Origin: Terrilactibacillus laevilacticus | GTDB lineage: Bacteria; Bacillota; Bacilli; Bacillales; Sporolactobacillaceae | DNA: 64,000 nucleotides | Direction: 5' to 3' | Assembly: GCF_006517395.1 (NCBI RefSeq) | Contig: NZ_VDCY01000011.1 | Span: 25,123-89,122, forward strand | In this document: one piece after another, positions 38,962-50,533 of the stretch | How the letters are laid out: every line of letters begins with the position of its first letter | Position numbering within the stretch: position 1 is the stretch's first letter | Translations under genes and position numbers: made by a program | Notes under the pieces: generated by a model | Databases searched by the model: none | What the model saw: the letters and a program-made list of their open reading frames with translations, nothing else | Told to the model about the DNA's origin: nothing

Positions 38962-41436
38962 ATGGCAGATCAAGATCAGTCAAGGGTCAGACCGATTAAT
39001 ATAAGTCACGAGATGCGGACATCATTTTTAGATTATGCAATGAGCGTTATTGTTAGTCGTGCCTTACCTGATGTCCGTGATGGTTTAAAACCCGTTCATA
39101 GAAGAATTTTATATGCCATGAATGAACTTGGTATGACATCAGATAAAGCGTATAAAAAGTCAGCAAGAATTGTTGGTGAAGTTATAGGTAAGTACCATCC
39201 CCATGGGGATTCTGCTGTTTATGAAACAATGGTTCGAATGGCTCAAGATTTCAGCTATCGTTATGAATTAGTTGATGGTCACGGTAACTTTGGTTCTGTC
39301 GATGGCGATTCCGCTGCAGCGATGCGTTATACAGAAGCTAGAATGTCCAAGATTTCAATGGAAATGGTTCGGGATATTAGAAAGGACACCATTGATTTTA
39401 AAGACAACTACGATGGATCAGAACAAGAACCGGTCGTTCTTCCCTCACGTTTCCCAAATTTACTTGTAAATGGGGCCTCTGGGATTGCGGTAGGAATGGC
39501 AACCAATATCCCACCTCATCAATTAGGTGAAGTGATTGATGCCATTCTAGCCTTAAGTAAAAACTCTGAGATGACGATTCCTGAACTTATGCAGATCATT
39601 CCGGGTCCAGATTTTCCTACTGCTGGTTTAATTATGGGACGAGAAGGCATTCGGAAAGCCTATAATACGGGGCGAGGCTCTATTATCTTAAGAGCAAGGG
39701 TTAATATTGAACAGCATCCAAATGGTAAAGAGTCTATTATCGTAACAGAATTACCTTACCAAGTGAATAAAGCAAAGTTAATTGAACGAATAGCTGAACT
39801 TGTTCGGGATAAAAAAATAGAAGGCATTACAGACTTACGTGATGAGTCGGATCGAAATGGGATGCGGATTGTTATTGAAGTTCGTCGTGACGCCAATACC
39901 AATGTCCTGCTTAATAATCTTTATAAACATACGGCCCTTCAAACAAGCTTTGGCATTAATCTCTTAGCTCTTGTTGACGGCAGACCAAGAGTATTGAACT
40001 TAAAGGAATGTCTGCATTATTATTTGGAACATCAACAAGAAATTATTAGAAGAAGAACGGCCTATGAATTGAAAAAAGCAGAGGCAAGGGCTCATATTTT
40101 AGAGGGATTAAAAATTGCCCTTGATCATATTGATGAAGTCATCGCATTAATTAGGGCGTCAAAAACAACTGATATTGCACGCCAAGGGTTAATGGAAAAC
40201 TTCAAATTAAGTCAAGAACAAGCTCAAGCAATTCTCGATATGCGTCTACAACGACTAACAGGGTTAGAACGAGATAAAATTGAGAACGAATATCAAGAAT
40301 TGTTGGCACGTATTGCTGAATTAAAAGCGATACTTGCAGATGAAGAAAAAGTACTTGAAATCATTCGTGATGAACTTACGGAAATTAAAGAAAAATTTAA
40401 TGATGCTCGTCGGACTGAGATTACAATTGGATCTGACATGTTCGAAGATGAAGATCTTATTCCACAAGAGGAAATCATTGTTACGGTTACTCACAATGGT
40501 TATGTAAAACGGATGCCTGTTGACACCTACAAGATTCAACATCGTGGTGGACGAGGAATACAGGCTATGGGAACCAATGAAAATGATTTCGTTGAACATA
40601 TGTTTTCAACTAATACACATCATTATGTCCTCTTCTTTACGAATAAAGGAAAAGTGTATCAGTTGAAGGGTTATGAACTACCAGAATTAGGACGAACGGC
40701 CAAAGGAATTCCGATCATTAATTTACTTCAAATTGAGAAAGACGAATATATTACAACGGTCTTCCCAGTTGAAGCGTTTGACGAAGATAAATACTTGATT
40801 TATCTCACTAAAAAAGGAATAACCAAACGGTCTCCTTTATCAGCTTTTTCAAATATAAGAAAAGGCGGTCTCTTTGCTATTACTATCCGTGATGAAGATG
40901 AACTTATTGCGGTACGCTTAACAGATGGACAGCGAGAAGTTATAGTAGGTACGAAAAAAGGTCTTGCTATTCGCTTTGATGAAAAAGACGTTCGATCAAT
41001 GGGAAGAACGGCGGCAGGAGTGAAAGCCATTACCCTTTCAGATCAAGATGAAGTTGTCGGAATGGGAATTATCGAAGAAGAAGCCGATGTCCTCATTGTG
41101 ACTGAAAAAGGTTTTGGAAAACGGACACCAGCAGATGAATATCGTACGCAAACACGTGGTGGAAAAGGGATCAAAACATGTAACATTACCGATAAAAATG
41201 GGGATGTCATCTCACTACGAACAGTGAAAGAAAATGAAGATCTCATGATTATCACATCAAGTGGCATCATGATTCGTACAGCGGTATCTGGTATCTCACA
41301 ACTTGGACGTAATACAATGGGGGTTACTCTCATTCGAGTTGGTGAAGGAGATAGCGTGGCTACAGTAGCAGGTATACAAGCAGATGAAGAAGAAGACACG
41401 GAATCATCTGAAACAAATGAAACAACTCAAGATTGA
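38962..41436 (+). CDS. gyrA: DNA gyrase subunit A
   Basis: DNA-cleaving subunit of gyrase. The 824 residues show the catalytic Tyr in [12 protein letters not shown] (near 123), the quinolone region [17 protein letters not shown] with wild-type Ser, a coiled coil, and a C-terminal beta-pinwheel holding the GyrA-box variant QTRGGKG. The tail is acidic. A TAGGAGGAATT site precedes the ATG. It is 50 bp after gyrB and ends at the terminator at 41454-41482. No rRNA operon follows, unlike B. subtilis. Confidence 0.98.
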   Translation: MADQDQSRVRPINISHEMRTSFLDYAMSVIVSRALPDVRDGLKPVHRRILYAMNELGMTSDKAYKKSARIVGEVIGKYHPHGDSAVYETMVRMAQDFSYRYELVDGHGNFGSVDGDSAAAMRYTEARMSKISMEMVRDIRKDTIDFKDNYDGSEQEPVVLPSRFPNLLVNGASGIAVGMATNIPPHQLGEVIDAILALSKNSEMTIPELMQIIPGPDFPTAGLIMGREGIRKAYNTGRGSIILRARVNIEQHPNGKESIIVTELPYQVNKAKLIERIAELVRDKKIEGITDLRDESDRNGMRIVIEVRRDANTNVLLNNLYKHTALQTSFGINLLALVDGRPRVLNLKECLHYYLEHQQEIIRRRTAYELKKAEARAHILEGLKIALDHIDEVIALIRASKTTDIARQGLMENFKLSQEQAQAILDMRLQRLTGLERDKIENEYQELLARIAELKAILADEEKVLEIIRDELTEIKEKFNDARRTEITIGSDMFEDEDLIPQEEIIVTVTHNGYVKRMPVDTYKIQHRGGRGIQAMGTNENDFVEHMFSTNTHHYVLFFTNKGKVYQLKGYELPELGRTAKGIPIINLLQIEKDEYITTVFPVEAFDEDKYLIYLTKKGITKRSPLSAFSNIRKGGLFAITIRDEDELIAVRLTDGQREVIVGTKKGLAIRFDEKDVRSMGRTAAGVKAITLSDQDEVVGMGIIEEEADVLIVTEKGFGKRTPADEYRTQTRGGKGIKTCNITDKNGDVISLRTVKENEDLMIITSSGIMIRTAVSGISQLGRNTMGVTLIRVGEGDSVATVAGIQADEEEDTESSETNETTQD

Positions 41437-41453
41437 TTAATAATTAAAGAAGG

Positions 41454-41482
41454 AGGAATCGGGTACTTTCCGATTCCTTTCT
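41454..41482 (+). terminator. Terminator after gyrA
   Basis: AGGAATCGG pairs with CCGATTCCT (9 bp, 7-base loop), followed by TTCTT. It ends the gyrBA transcript. Confidence 0.82.
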
Positions 41483-41603
41483 TGATATAATAAAGTCAAT
41501 CGACATAGGATATAGTCTGAAAATTTATAAACCGAATATTCGAAATTATACAACCTTACATTTAGTTATCCGTGAAAAATACATAATTGAGGAGTTGAGT
41601 GTC

Positions 41604-42674
41604 GTGAGAGTTCCATATCAATCACTTATTGAAGGCTGTATATTAAAGCAAGCTGTTTATTCTAAATCTACTCGCCCTCTTATTCCAAAAGGAACCATCA
41701 TAAATACTCATCATCTTAAAGTTCTTAAAGGTTTTCTTATTCCGGAGGTAGAAATTGAAACTTATTTAGATAATGGGGAAAGGTTCCAAGGCAAGAGAAT
41801 TGAAAATAGAAAAAACCATTTTAATATCAAAGATAAAGCAAAACCAAAATCGATTGAAGACTTCTATCAACAGGCAGTAAGCGGCTATGCGAGATCCTTT
41901 AGCCAGTGGCAAGGAGGGACATCTATTCACATGTCTTCCATTCGTCAAGATTCCCTGCCGTTACTTCGTGCTTCATTGGAGAGAACGGACTGGATAGCTC
42001 TTAAATTAATCCAAGGGGATTTTATTCATGATGGGACTCAAAGAGCCATTGGAATGGGTATCTTGTCTGCTTTTTTAGCCAATAAATTAAATTATGACTA
42101 TGGTGATCTCTTACAAATTGGTATTGGTGGGATACTAGCTAATTGTGGTTTAGCCAAACTTTCCCCTTCGATTCTCTCAAGATATCCTCATTTAAAGAAA
42201 GAAGAAAAGATGGCCTATGATCAACATCCGATTCAAAGTTATAAAATGCTAAAAACGGTTAGCACGATAAAAGAAGGCGTGTGTCTAGGTATTCTTGAAC
42301 ATCATGAATATGGAGATGGATCAGGCTATCCTTTAAAATTAACTCGAGATAAGCTACATGAATTTAGTTATATCTATTCTACAGTAGAAACCTTTCTCAG
42401 CTTAATGAAAAAAGAAAAACCGATAGATGCATTGATCAATTTGAACAAAAACTACCTTTTTAAACTAAACACACCAACACTCGAGGTCTTTACCGTTAAA
42501 GTCATGGAACTCTTTTTGGGATACAAAGTGCTCCTATCGAACGGTCAGACGGGGGAAATAAGCTACATCCCTTCTCCTGCCCCAACTGAACCTTTCATAA
42601 AGACGGATCATGACAAGATACTTGTCCTTAACAGTGAGTCTAATATTAAAATAGAAAAGATCTTGGTTAATTAA
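41604..42674 (+). CDS. HD-GYP-type protein lacking the HD dyad
   Basis: A 356-residue relative of cyclic-di-GMP phosphodiesterases. The C-terminal half keeps much of the HD-GYP pattern: FIHDGTQRAIGMG (His142), QHPIQSYKML and HHEYGDGSGYP (233-243). But the metal-binding HD pair, expected in the LLHDIGK position, reads GGILANCGLAKL, with Ala179-Asn180 replacing His-Asp. It is likely non-catalytic or has changed metal binding, and may act as a sensor. The GTG at 41604 is chosen because GAGGAG lies 9 nt upstream. It is a single gene between gyrA and yaaC. Confidence 0.85.
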   Translation: MRVPYQSLIEGCILKQAVYSKSTRPLIPKGTIINTHHLKVLKGFLIPEVEIETYLDNGERFQGKRIENRKNHFNIKDKAKPKSIEDFYQQAVSGYARSFSQWQGGTSIHMSSIRQDSLPLLRASLERTDWIALKLIQGDFIHDGTQRAIGMGILSAFLANKLNYDYGDLLQIGIGGILANCGLAKLSPSILSRYPHLKKEEKMAYDQHPIQSYKMLKTVSTIKEGVCLGILEHHEYGDGSGYPLKLTRDKLHEFSYIYSTVETFLSLMKKEKPIDALINLNKNYLFKLNTPTLEVFTVKVMELFLGYKVLLSNGQTGEISYIPSPAPTEPFIKTDHDKILVLNSESNIKIEKILVN

Positions 42675-42676
42675 AT

Positions 42677-42888
42677 GAGGTTGCTTGAAAAAGTCACCAA
42701 ATGATAGTGCTTGGCACCCGCTTGTTTTTCCGGTGCTCATTTTAGCAAAAATCTACATTCTGGTCCTAAGGAAATGCGCCGATCTTTGTCTTCCGACGCC
42801 CAGGACGGGCTAGTACTGGTGTTTCTTGCAGGATTCTAGCGTACTTAGCCGTAACCCTTTTCATTTGTCACCTCTTTGAACACGCACT
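42677..42888 (-). mobile_element. Family A MITE-like repeat, copy A4
   Basis: A 212-bp diverged copy in reverse orientation, from GAGGTTGCTTGAAAAAGTCACC to CCTCTTTGAACACGCACT. It keeps GCCC-AGGAC-GGGC but the second hairpin has decayed (TTGCAGGATTCTAGC). It lies between the convergent HD-GYP gene and yaaC. Confidence 0.82.
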
Positions 42889-42904
42889 AAAAGTAAAAGA
42901 TGGT

Positions 42905-43852
42905 TCACCCATTCATTAAATAATCAGAAATGATGGCGGGGACTTTGTTGATGGTAATGTCTAAAAAACCTTTAATATAAGAAATATCATTGGAATCACG
43001 TTGATAAAGGAGATCGTACCACCAATCTGTTTCATACCGACATATCATACTTAGATTGTACAAAATAAGATAATGGGCAAGAAGCTCAGGTATCTGACTT
43101 GGATAATCTCGCTGATTAGATATGAACAACTGTTGATCCTGTTTCATTTGCAGTGGCTGTGGATTGAAAAAAGGTACCGGACGTTTAAGCGTTAAGACAA
43201 AAACATCATCAGACATTTCCTCAGCTAGAATGATATCGTGATGAGAAAGTATTCGACTCAGACGAGATTTAGAAATACATAGATCATCTATAATGTTTTT
43301 AGAAACCTCAAACTCTTTCTCACTCTTGGGAAACAATGGATAGTGGAATGGAGAATGAGTTAACCGAGTATAGAGATGTCCCATTTCAGGAATCATTTTT
43401 ATTAACGATAACATGGTAAATGATTGTCCGGTAATTTGTTTCATGTGAAACATCCGCCCTAAAATTAATGAAAACAATCCGTGTTGTTGAATCCGAACCG
43501 AATCTTGCAAAAAGACATAGTTTTGCTTTTTTCGTTTTCTTGTTGAAAGCCCATGCGCCAAATCATTACTGTTTTCTGGATAATAAGGGTTGTTACGAAT
43601 AAGACATGCTTTAAGTAATTGAATCATCCCATAATAGATTAACATCGGCTTAATTTCATAAGGAGCCTTTAGAGCCTGCCGGTAGTAAATTTGACTATGT
43701 TGCACATAATAAGAAAACGAAAGCCCATTTTTATAACTTAAGGATATGGCTTCATCAACTGAATGCTTTTCATAAAATGATTTTAAATAGGATTGGCAGT
43801 ATGATGTCGATTCAAAAGGTAAATAGTCATGAAACATTGGATAAACTTCCAA
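42905..43852 (-). CDS. yaaC: YaaC family protein
   Basis: A 315-residue protein of unknown function, conserved near gyrA and guaB in Bacillales. Visible features are an aromatic-rich N-terminus (FHDYLPFESTSYCQSYLKS), a KAPYEIKPMLIYYGMIQLLKACL helix region and a C-terminal LLAHYLILYNLSMICRYETDWW block typical of YaaC. The TTG at 43852 has AGGAGTGA upstream. It diverges from guaB. A parS-like word lies inside it at about 43438. Confidence 0.88.
   Translation of the reverse strand: MEVYPMFHDYLPFESTSYCQSYLKSFYEKHSVDEAISLSYKNGLSFSYYVQHSQIYYRQALKAPYEIKPMLIYYGMIQLLKACLIRNNPYYPENSNDLAHGLSTRKRKKQNYVFLQDSVRIQQHGLFSLILGRMFHMKQITGQSFTMLSLIKMIPEMGHLYTRLTHSPFHYPLFPKSEKEFEVSKNIIDDLCISKSRLSRILSHHDIILAEEMSDDVFVLTLKRPVPFFNPQPLQMKQDQQLFISNQRDYPSQIPELLAHYLILYNLSMICRYETDWWYDLLYQRDSNDISYIKGFLDITINKVPAIISDYLMNG
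43437..43452. other. Degenerate parS-like palindrome in yaaC
   Basis: TGTTTCATGTGAAACA differs from parS only by T for C in the central CACGTG. It could be a weak ParB site or chance. Confidence 0.45.
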
Positions 43853-43899
43853 AGAAATTCACTCCTGTTTTTTGAAAACTTCAACTTCTATATGTTGTC

Positions 43900-43928
43900 T
43901 TGACAGTAGTTTGTCCAGTTGGTAAGCT
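43900..43928 (+). promoter_or_regulatory. Probable guaB promoter
   Basis: TTGACA (43900-43905) and TAAGCT (43923-43928) are spaced 17 bp and lie about 60 bp upstream of the guaB start, in the divergent yaaC-guaB gap. Confidence 0.55.
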
Positions 43929-43973
43929 AACAATAAAAATTTCTCGACTTTTTCATGAAAAATGATTATATAA

Positions 43974-45449
<1,476 letters not shown>

Positions 45450-45450
45450 T

Positions 45451-45660
45451 AAAGTGAAACTTCCTTCAGTGGGGGTTTTTCGACGCACAGGATGTGCTAG
45501 TGCAGGCGTTGCGACAGGACGTCGCGTTTTTAGCCTGCGTCATCCCCCACTGAGGGTAAGCCAGAACCAATCGGACCTTTACGGCAGTTGATCCCCCACC
45601 TATTCTTTGAATATTCGGAGTCTTGAGGTGGGTGTCTTTACTAGCCGTTAAGGCGGGATT
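45451..45660 (+). repeat. Family B repeat, copy B4 (long form)
   Basis: A 210-bp long form beginning 2 bp after the guaB stop. Hairpin I is TCAGTGGGGG with CCCCCACTGA and holds the GCAC-AGGAT-GTGC and GCGACAGGACG modules in its loop. Hairpin II pairs CCCCCACCT with AGGTGGG. It accounts for most of the 384-bp guaB-dacA gap. Confidence 0.87.
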
Positions 45661-45833
45661 AAAATTTTGATTATTGAACAGTGGTGAGTTGTTGAATTTC
45701 CACTCACGTTTTACACATGTCAAAACAAATGTTTAGTCAACAATTGGCGGTTAAAACCGCCTTTTGTCATGTAGTCATAACGAATTTTATATGGTAAACT
45801 ATTTTTTGTGATTATAATTCGGAGGTGTAGGGG

Positions 45834-47195
45834 TTGAACTTCAAGATCCATTTGCAAAAGGCCATCGTCTTTTGCGCTGTGTTTTGCTTTTTGATTGCTT
45901 TTAGTCTTCAAACTCCAAGCATGGCAAAAGCAAATACAAGTGAAAGTAATTTAAATGTAAACGCAAAATCAGCTATTCTAATTGACGCAAATACAGGACA
46001 AATTTTATTTGAAAAGAATGCAGATAAGGTTCTCCCCCCTGCCAGTATGACAAAAATGATGACTGAGTATCTCGTCATGAAAGCTCTACATTCAGGGAAG
46101 TTAACATGGGATACAAAAGTAAGTATCAGTGATTACGTTTATCACATATCTCAAAATCGCGCTTATTCGAATGTTCCACTTCGAAAAGATTACCAATATA
46201 CAGTCAAAGAATTATATGAAGCTATGGCTATTTATTCTGCAAATGGTGCAACCATTGCATTAGCAGAAAAAATTGGCGGAAGCGAAAAAAACTTCGTTAA
46301 TTTAATGAATAAAACCGCCAAAGAAATTGGCATGGAGCACGCCAAATATATCAACAGTTCAGGACTAGAAAATGTCGACTTAGGGGACTATGCACCAGTT
46401 GGCGGACCGAATGACAGTAACTTACTATCACCTAAAGATCTTGCTAAACTTGCTTATCGAATTGTTACTGATTACCCCGAGGCTTTGAAAATATCCAGCA
46501 CACCACTTAAAGATTTTACAGCGGGTGTTGATCATCCAATTAATATGGTGAATTGGAATTACATGCTTCCTGGTTTTGGGGAAAATATGAATCAATATAA
46601 ATATCAAGGTGTCGATGGCCTAAAAACAGGACATACAGATCTTGCAGGGTATTGTTTTACTGGTACTGTCAATCAAAATGGACATCGTTTGATTAGTGTT
46701 GTTTTCGGAACAAAATCAGATGGTGCACGTTTTATAGAAACGAGAAAGCTTTTTGACTATGGTTACCAACAATTTTCAATGAAAACATTAGTTAAAAAGG
46801 GAACCGAATTAAAAAATGCGAAGACTTTATCTGTACTAAAGGGTAAAGAAGATAAAGTAAAAATAGGCCTCGGTCAATCATTAAAATTAGCTGTTGAAAA
46901 TGGCAATGAAAAAGATTATAAAATTCAATTTCATTTAGATAAATCGAAACTTGATAAAGATGGTAACCTTGTTGCTCCTGTGAAAAAAGGGGAAAAGGTG
47001 GGTTATGCAACCGTCACGCATAAAGATGGTTCACCTTATTCTTATCTCTTTAATCAGAAATCAACAGAAATTCCTGTTGTCACCTCTCAAGCAGTAGAAA
47101 AATCAAACTGGTTTGTTTTGATGATGCAAGGTATTGGTCATTTCTTTGCTTCCATTTTTCATGGTATTGGAAGTTTATTCGGAAAAATTTTCTAA
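45834..47195 (+). CDS. dacA: D-alanyl-D-alanine carboxypeptidase (PBP5)
   Basis: Trims the terminal D-Ala from peptidoglycan pentapeptides at the outer membrane face. The 453-residue protein has a signal peptide (1-33, cleavage after AKA), the active-site SMTK at 71-74, SAN at 135-137 and KTG at 264-266, then a beta-rich stalk domain and a C-terminal amphipathic helix that anchors it. The TTG start has GGAGGTG upstream. It lies after guaB as in B. subtilis, but pdxST does not follow. Confidence 0.97.
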   Translation: MNFKIHLQKAIVFCAVFCFLIAFSLQTPSMAKANTSESNLNVNAKSAILIDANTGQILFEKNADKVLPPASMTKMMTEYLVMKALHSGKLTWDTKVSISDYVYHISQNRAYSNVPLRKDYQYTVKELYEAMAIYSANGATIALAEKIGGSEKNFVNLMNKTAKEIGMEHAKYINSSGLENVDLGDYAPVGGPNDSNLLSPKDLAKLAYRIVTDYPEALKISSTPLKDFTAGVDHPINMVNWNYMLPGFGENMNQYKYQGVDGLKTGHTDLAGYCFTGTVNQNGHRLISVVFGTKSDGARFIETRKLFDYGYQQFSMKTLVKKGTELKNAKTLSVLKGKEDKVKIGLGQSLKLAVENGNEKDYKIQFHLDKSKLDKDGNLVAPVKKGEKVGYATVTHKDGSPYSYLFNQKSTEIPVVTSQAVEKSNWFVLMMQGIGHFFASIFHGIGSLFGKIF

Positions 47196-47216
47196 GATAT
47201 CATTTAAAATCTTTTC

Positions 47217-47248
47217 ACTTCTCTCTAACGATAGAGGGAAGTTTTTTT
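47217..47248 (+). terminator. Terminator after dacA
   Basis: ACTTCTCTCT pairs with AGAGGGAAGT (with one G-U pair), followed by a T run, about 20 bp after the stop codon. Confidence 0.88.
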
Positions 47249-47536
47249 ATCCTTCATTGTAATGAGGTTAAATCTCTATTTTATTTCCCTTCTTAACAAA
47301 TAACCCAAGCCATAGGTTGTAAAATACGAAGTATATTCAAATAAAATCATCAAAGGTCTTAAGAAAAATGATTTTAAATCAAAGTTTTACCCAATTGTAT
47401 CTTGGGAATAAACAAAAAAAGGATTTATCATACTATAAAATAAGAAACATTGAAAGAAAGGTGTATTAGGGATTTCACTGAAATATGAGTTGTGATAAAA
47501 TATATACACTAAATTGAATTATAGGATGGGAACGTA
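47249..47536. other. AT-rich spacer between dacA and the GNAT gene
   Basis: No ORF or repeat is seen. No trace of pdxS or pdxT, which lie here in B. subtilis, could be recognised. Confidence 0.4.
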
Positions 47537-48046
47537 TTGGAAATAAGGCTGGCTGAGGAGAAAGATATAAAGGATTTACAAAAGATTGCTGAACGGAGTT
47601 GGCATGATACGTACTCGGGTATTATTCCTGATAAGATCCAGGATGAATTTATTAAAAGAGCCTACTCAGATTCATTTCTATTAAAGAGAATACAGCATTC
47701 TTTTTTTATTGTGGCCAAATTAGAAGGGAAAATTGTAGGTTTTGCTAATTTTTCATTTAAGAATCTTCACAAAGATGTGGAACTAAGTGCTATTTATCTT
47801 TTGCCAGAATTCCAAAGGAGAAAAATAGGTTCAGCTCTTTTACGTGAAGGAATTAAACAACTTTCCCCCATTTTCCATCTCTATGTGGATGTCGAAAAGG
47901 GAAATAAAAAAGCATTATCTTTTTATCAATCACATGGATTTAGAAAAATTAAGGAATTTGATGCCATGTGTTTTGGACACCGATTACAGACGGTTAAAAT
48001 GGTTTTAGACCTTGAACCTTTAGAGCAAGAGGACTTGCAATTTTAA
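47537..48046 (+). CDS. GNAT-family N-acetyltransferase
   Basis: A 169-residue acetyl-CoA-dependent acetyltransferase of unknown substrate. It begins EIRLAEEKDIKDLQKIAERSW, has IVGFANFSF (beta 4), the acetyl-CoA-binding loop PEFQRRKIGSALLREGI near 97-113 (Q/RxxGxG/A-type) and the C-terminal NKKALSFYQSHGFRKI motif. The start is a TTG with a weak GGATGGG site. It is a single gene before the serS T-box. The fold is secure; function is not. Confidence 0.88.
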   Translation: MEIRLAEEKDIKDLQKIAERSWHDTYSGIIPDKIQDEFIKRAYSDSFLLKRIQHSFFIVAKLEGKIVGFANFSFKNLHKDVELSAIYLLPEFQRRKIGSALLREGIKQLSPIFHLYVDVEKGNKKALSFYQSHGFRKIKEFDAMCFGHRLQTVKMVLDLEPLEQEDLQF

Positions 48047-48084
48047 AAAAAATGATGTAAATTACATTTAAATACATGGAAATC

Positions 48085-48318
48085 GGTGAAGAGAAATAGT
48101 AGCTTATGATACTCTCTACAGAGAGCCGTCCTTGGTGTAAAGCGGTGTGAGTGCATAGGCGAATCCATCTCTGAGTAGAGGACTGAACTAGAGTAGGTCT
48201 TCTCGGGTATACAGTCCGTTATCTGTTATGAGTGACGAATGCATACATTGCATTAGTAATCAGGGTGGCAACGCGGGTTAACTCTCGTCCCTTTTATTAA
48301 GGGATGGGGGTTTTTTTG
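48085..48318 (+). promoter_or_regulatory. T-box leader of serS
   Basis: The T-box AGGGTGGCAACGCGGG (48262-48277) precedes a terminator hairpin of CTCTCGTCCCTT with AAGGGATGGGGG, then seven T residues (to 48318). Upstream CAGAGAGCC and GGTGTAAAGC fit stem I. GAATCCATC may hold a UCC serine specifier. Uncharged tRNA-Ser should permit readthrough into serS. The 5' limit is approximate. Confidence 0.92.
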
Positions 48319-48441
48319 TTTGGGCAATCCTACCCATGTATCAATTCATGATGTAAATGAGAAAATTTAACTTCCATTTTGTTTAGTAGTATTTAACAAG
48401 GTCAATTAGATTGGATAAATAAGATTACTGGAGGATTAAAC

Positions 48442-49722
48442 ATGTTAGATTTAAAATTTGTCCGTGAAAATTATGAAGAAATAAAAGTAAAATTAGATAA
48501 AAGAGGCGAAGATTTAACTGATTTTGACAAGTTTCCGACTCTTGATGCAAAACGGCGTGAGTTGATAAAAGAAACGGAAGAATTGAAAGCCAAACGCAAT
48601 GAGGTTTCTCAAGACATCGCAAAAAAGAAACGGGAAAAACAAGATGCCGATGCTCAAATAAAAGAAATGCGTGAAGTTGGAGATAAAATAAAAAGGATTG
48701 ATGGGACACTTAGAGAAATAGAAGATGAGCTCAAACAATTAATGCTTTCCATTCCAAATATACCTCATGAAAGTGTTCCTGTTGGAGAATCTGAGGATGA
48801 CAATATTCCCATTCGTCATTGGGGAACAGTCCCTGAATTTAGCTTTGAGCCTAAACCACATTGGGATCTTGCCACAGATCTTGATCTCATCGACTTTGAA
48901 GCGGCAGCCAAGGTAACAGGAAGTCGATTTGTTTTCTATAAAGGTCTAGGTGCCAGATTGGAACGGGCTCTCATTAGCTTTATGCTCGATCTTCATCAAG
49001 ATGAACATGGTTATACTGAGATGATACCACCATATATGGTGAATCGGACAAGTATGATTGGCACTGGACAATTACCTAAATTTGAAGAAGATGCTTTTAA
49101 AATTCGTGAAGATGATTATTTCTTAATTCCGACAGCCGAAGTACCTGTAACGAATTACTATCGCGATGATATTCTTGATGTTGCAGATTTACCTATTGCT
49201 TATGCGGCATATAGTGCATGTTTCCGTTCAGAAGCAGGATCTGCAGGCCGTGACACACGAGGATTAATTCGTCAGCATCAATTTAATAAAGTCGAGCTTG
49301 TCCGCTTTGTCAAACCAGAGGATTCTTATGCAGAACTTGAAAAATTAACAAGCCATGCCGAAAAAGTTCTTCAGCTGCTTAATTTGCCATATCGCGTGCT
49401 GAGTATGTGTACGGCAGACCTTGGTTTTACCGCAGCCAAAAAATACGACATCGAGGTTTGGCTTCCAAACGCCAATATGTATCGCGAAATTTCATCTTGC
49501 AGTAACTTTGAAGCTTATCAAGCAAGACGTGCGAATATCCGTTTCCGCCGTGAACCGAAAGCAAAACCTGAGTATGTACACACTTTAAATGGTTCTGGCC
49601 TTGCCATAGGTCGTACTGTAGCCGCTATTTTAGAAAACTATCAACAAGAAGACGGAAGCATTGTAATTCCGGAAGTCCTAAGGCCATATATGCGTAATTT
49701 AGAAAAAATAGAAGTAAAATAA
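48442..49722 (+). CDS. serS: Seryl-tRNA synthetase
   Basis: Charges tRNA-Ser (and tRNA-Sec where present). The 426 residues consist of an N-terminal coiled-coil arm (about 30-100) that grips the long variable arm of tRNA-Ser and a class II core with motif 2 [21 protein letters not shown] and motif 3 [26 protein letters not shown] site precedes the ATG. Its T-box leader lies directly upstream, and two tRNA-Ser genes lie further right. Confidence 0.98.
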   Translation: MLDLKFVRENYEEIKVKLDKRGEDLTDFDKFPTLDAKRRELIKETEELKAKRNEVSQDIAKKKREKQDADAQIKEMREVGDKIKRIDGTLREIEDELKQLMLSIPNIPHESVPVGESEDDNIPIRHWGTVPEFSFEPKPHWDLATDLDLIDFEAAAKVTGSRFVFYKGLGARLERALISFMLDLHQDEHGYTEMIPPYMVNRTSMIGTGQLPKFEEDAFKIREDDYFLIPTAEVPVTNYYRDDILDVADLPIAYAAYSACFRSEAGSAGRDTRGLIRQHQFNKVELVRFVKPEDSYAELEKLTSHAEKVLQLLNLPYRVLSMCTADLGFTAAKKYDIEVWLPNANMYREISSCSNFEAYQARRANIRFRREPKAKPEYVHTLNGSGLAIGRTVAAILENYQQEDGSIVIPEVLRPYMRNLEKIEVK

Positions 49723-49746
49723 AATTTTAAAATGAGGGGTTCGAGG

Positions 49747-50454
49747 TTGAGAAAAAGTGATCCTTTACAAATAGCTAAACAGTTTGTCAAACAATATCAT
49801 CCTAATTGTGATATGGCATTACTCTCAGGAAGTGTAGCTAGAGGTGATGAAACTGATACGTCAGATCTTGATATTGTCATCATAGACTCTCATCTATCTC
49901 ACCCTTTTCGAAAATCATATTTGTTTGGTCATCAGCCAATAGAATGCTTTGTTCATAATGAACAATCATTAGTTCAATTTTTTCAAAGTGATTGTGAGCG
50001 CGGGAGACCAAGTCTTCCGCACATGGTTGCTGAAGGCTTGACGATCATAGATAAGGGTCTCGTTCAAACATTTAAAGAACAAGCGAACCAACTATTAAGA
50101 CAAGGACCCAGAGCTTGGACAGATGAAGAAATAGCCGCAAAACGTTATTTTATTACCGACCTATTAGAAGATTTTGAAGGATGTAGGACAAGATCTGAAG
50201 GTATCTTCATCACAGGACAATTGGCAGATGCAGTCCATATCTTTATATTGAGGATGAATCAAAGATGGATTGGTTCTTCAAAGTGGATCTATAAATCGAT
50301 GGCTAACTTTGATCAAAAAGTTTGTGCAGATTTTGTACAAGCCTTTGATACTTATTACAAACAGAATAATAAAGATGAAGTTATTCGGTTTGTGGATCAA
50401 ACCCTACTCCCTTATGGAGGCAGATATTTTGATGGCTTCAGTATAGGTGAGTAA
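49747..50454 (+). CDS. Nucleotidyltransferase-domain protein
   Basis: A 235-residue protein of the polymerase-beta-like superfamily. The signature LLSGSVARGDETDTSDLDIVII (G-S, then two Asp metal ligands) lies near 29-50. A C-terminal helical region with KRYFITDLLEDFEGC follows. It resembles antibiotic or protein nucleotidyltransferases but its target is unknown. The TTG at 49747 is chosen because AGGGG lies 7 nt upstream; the ATG at 49732 has no site. It sits between serS and hisC. Confidence 0.83.
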   Translation: MRKSDPLQIAKQFVKQYHPNCDMALLSGSVARGDETDTSDLDIVIIDSHLSHPFRKSYLFGHQPIECFVHNEQSLVQFFQSDCERGRPSLPHMVAEGLTIIDKGLVQTFKEQANQLLRQGPRAWTDEEIAAKRYFITDLLEDFEGCRTRSEGIFITGQLADAVHIFILRMNQRWIGSSKWIYKSMANFDQKVCADFVQAFDTYYKQNNKDEVIRFVDQTLLPYGGRYFDGFSIGE

Positions 50455-50533
50455 AAAAGCTATTCTATGTATGATTTGTGGTAAATATTAAACCAAAATA
50501 TGAACTATATCAGTAAAAAAAGAGGGGTGCACA

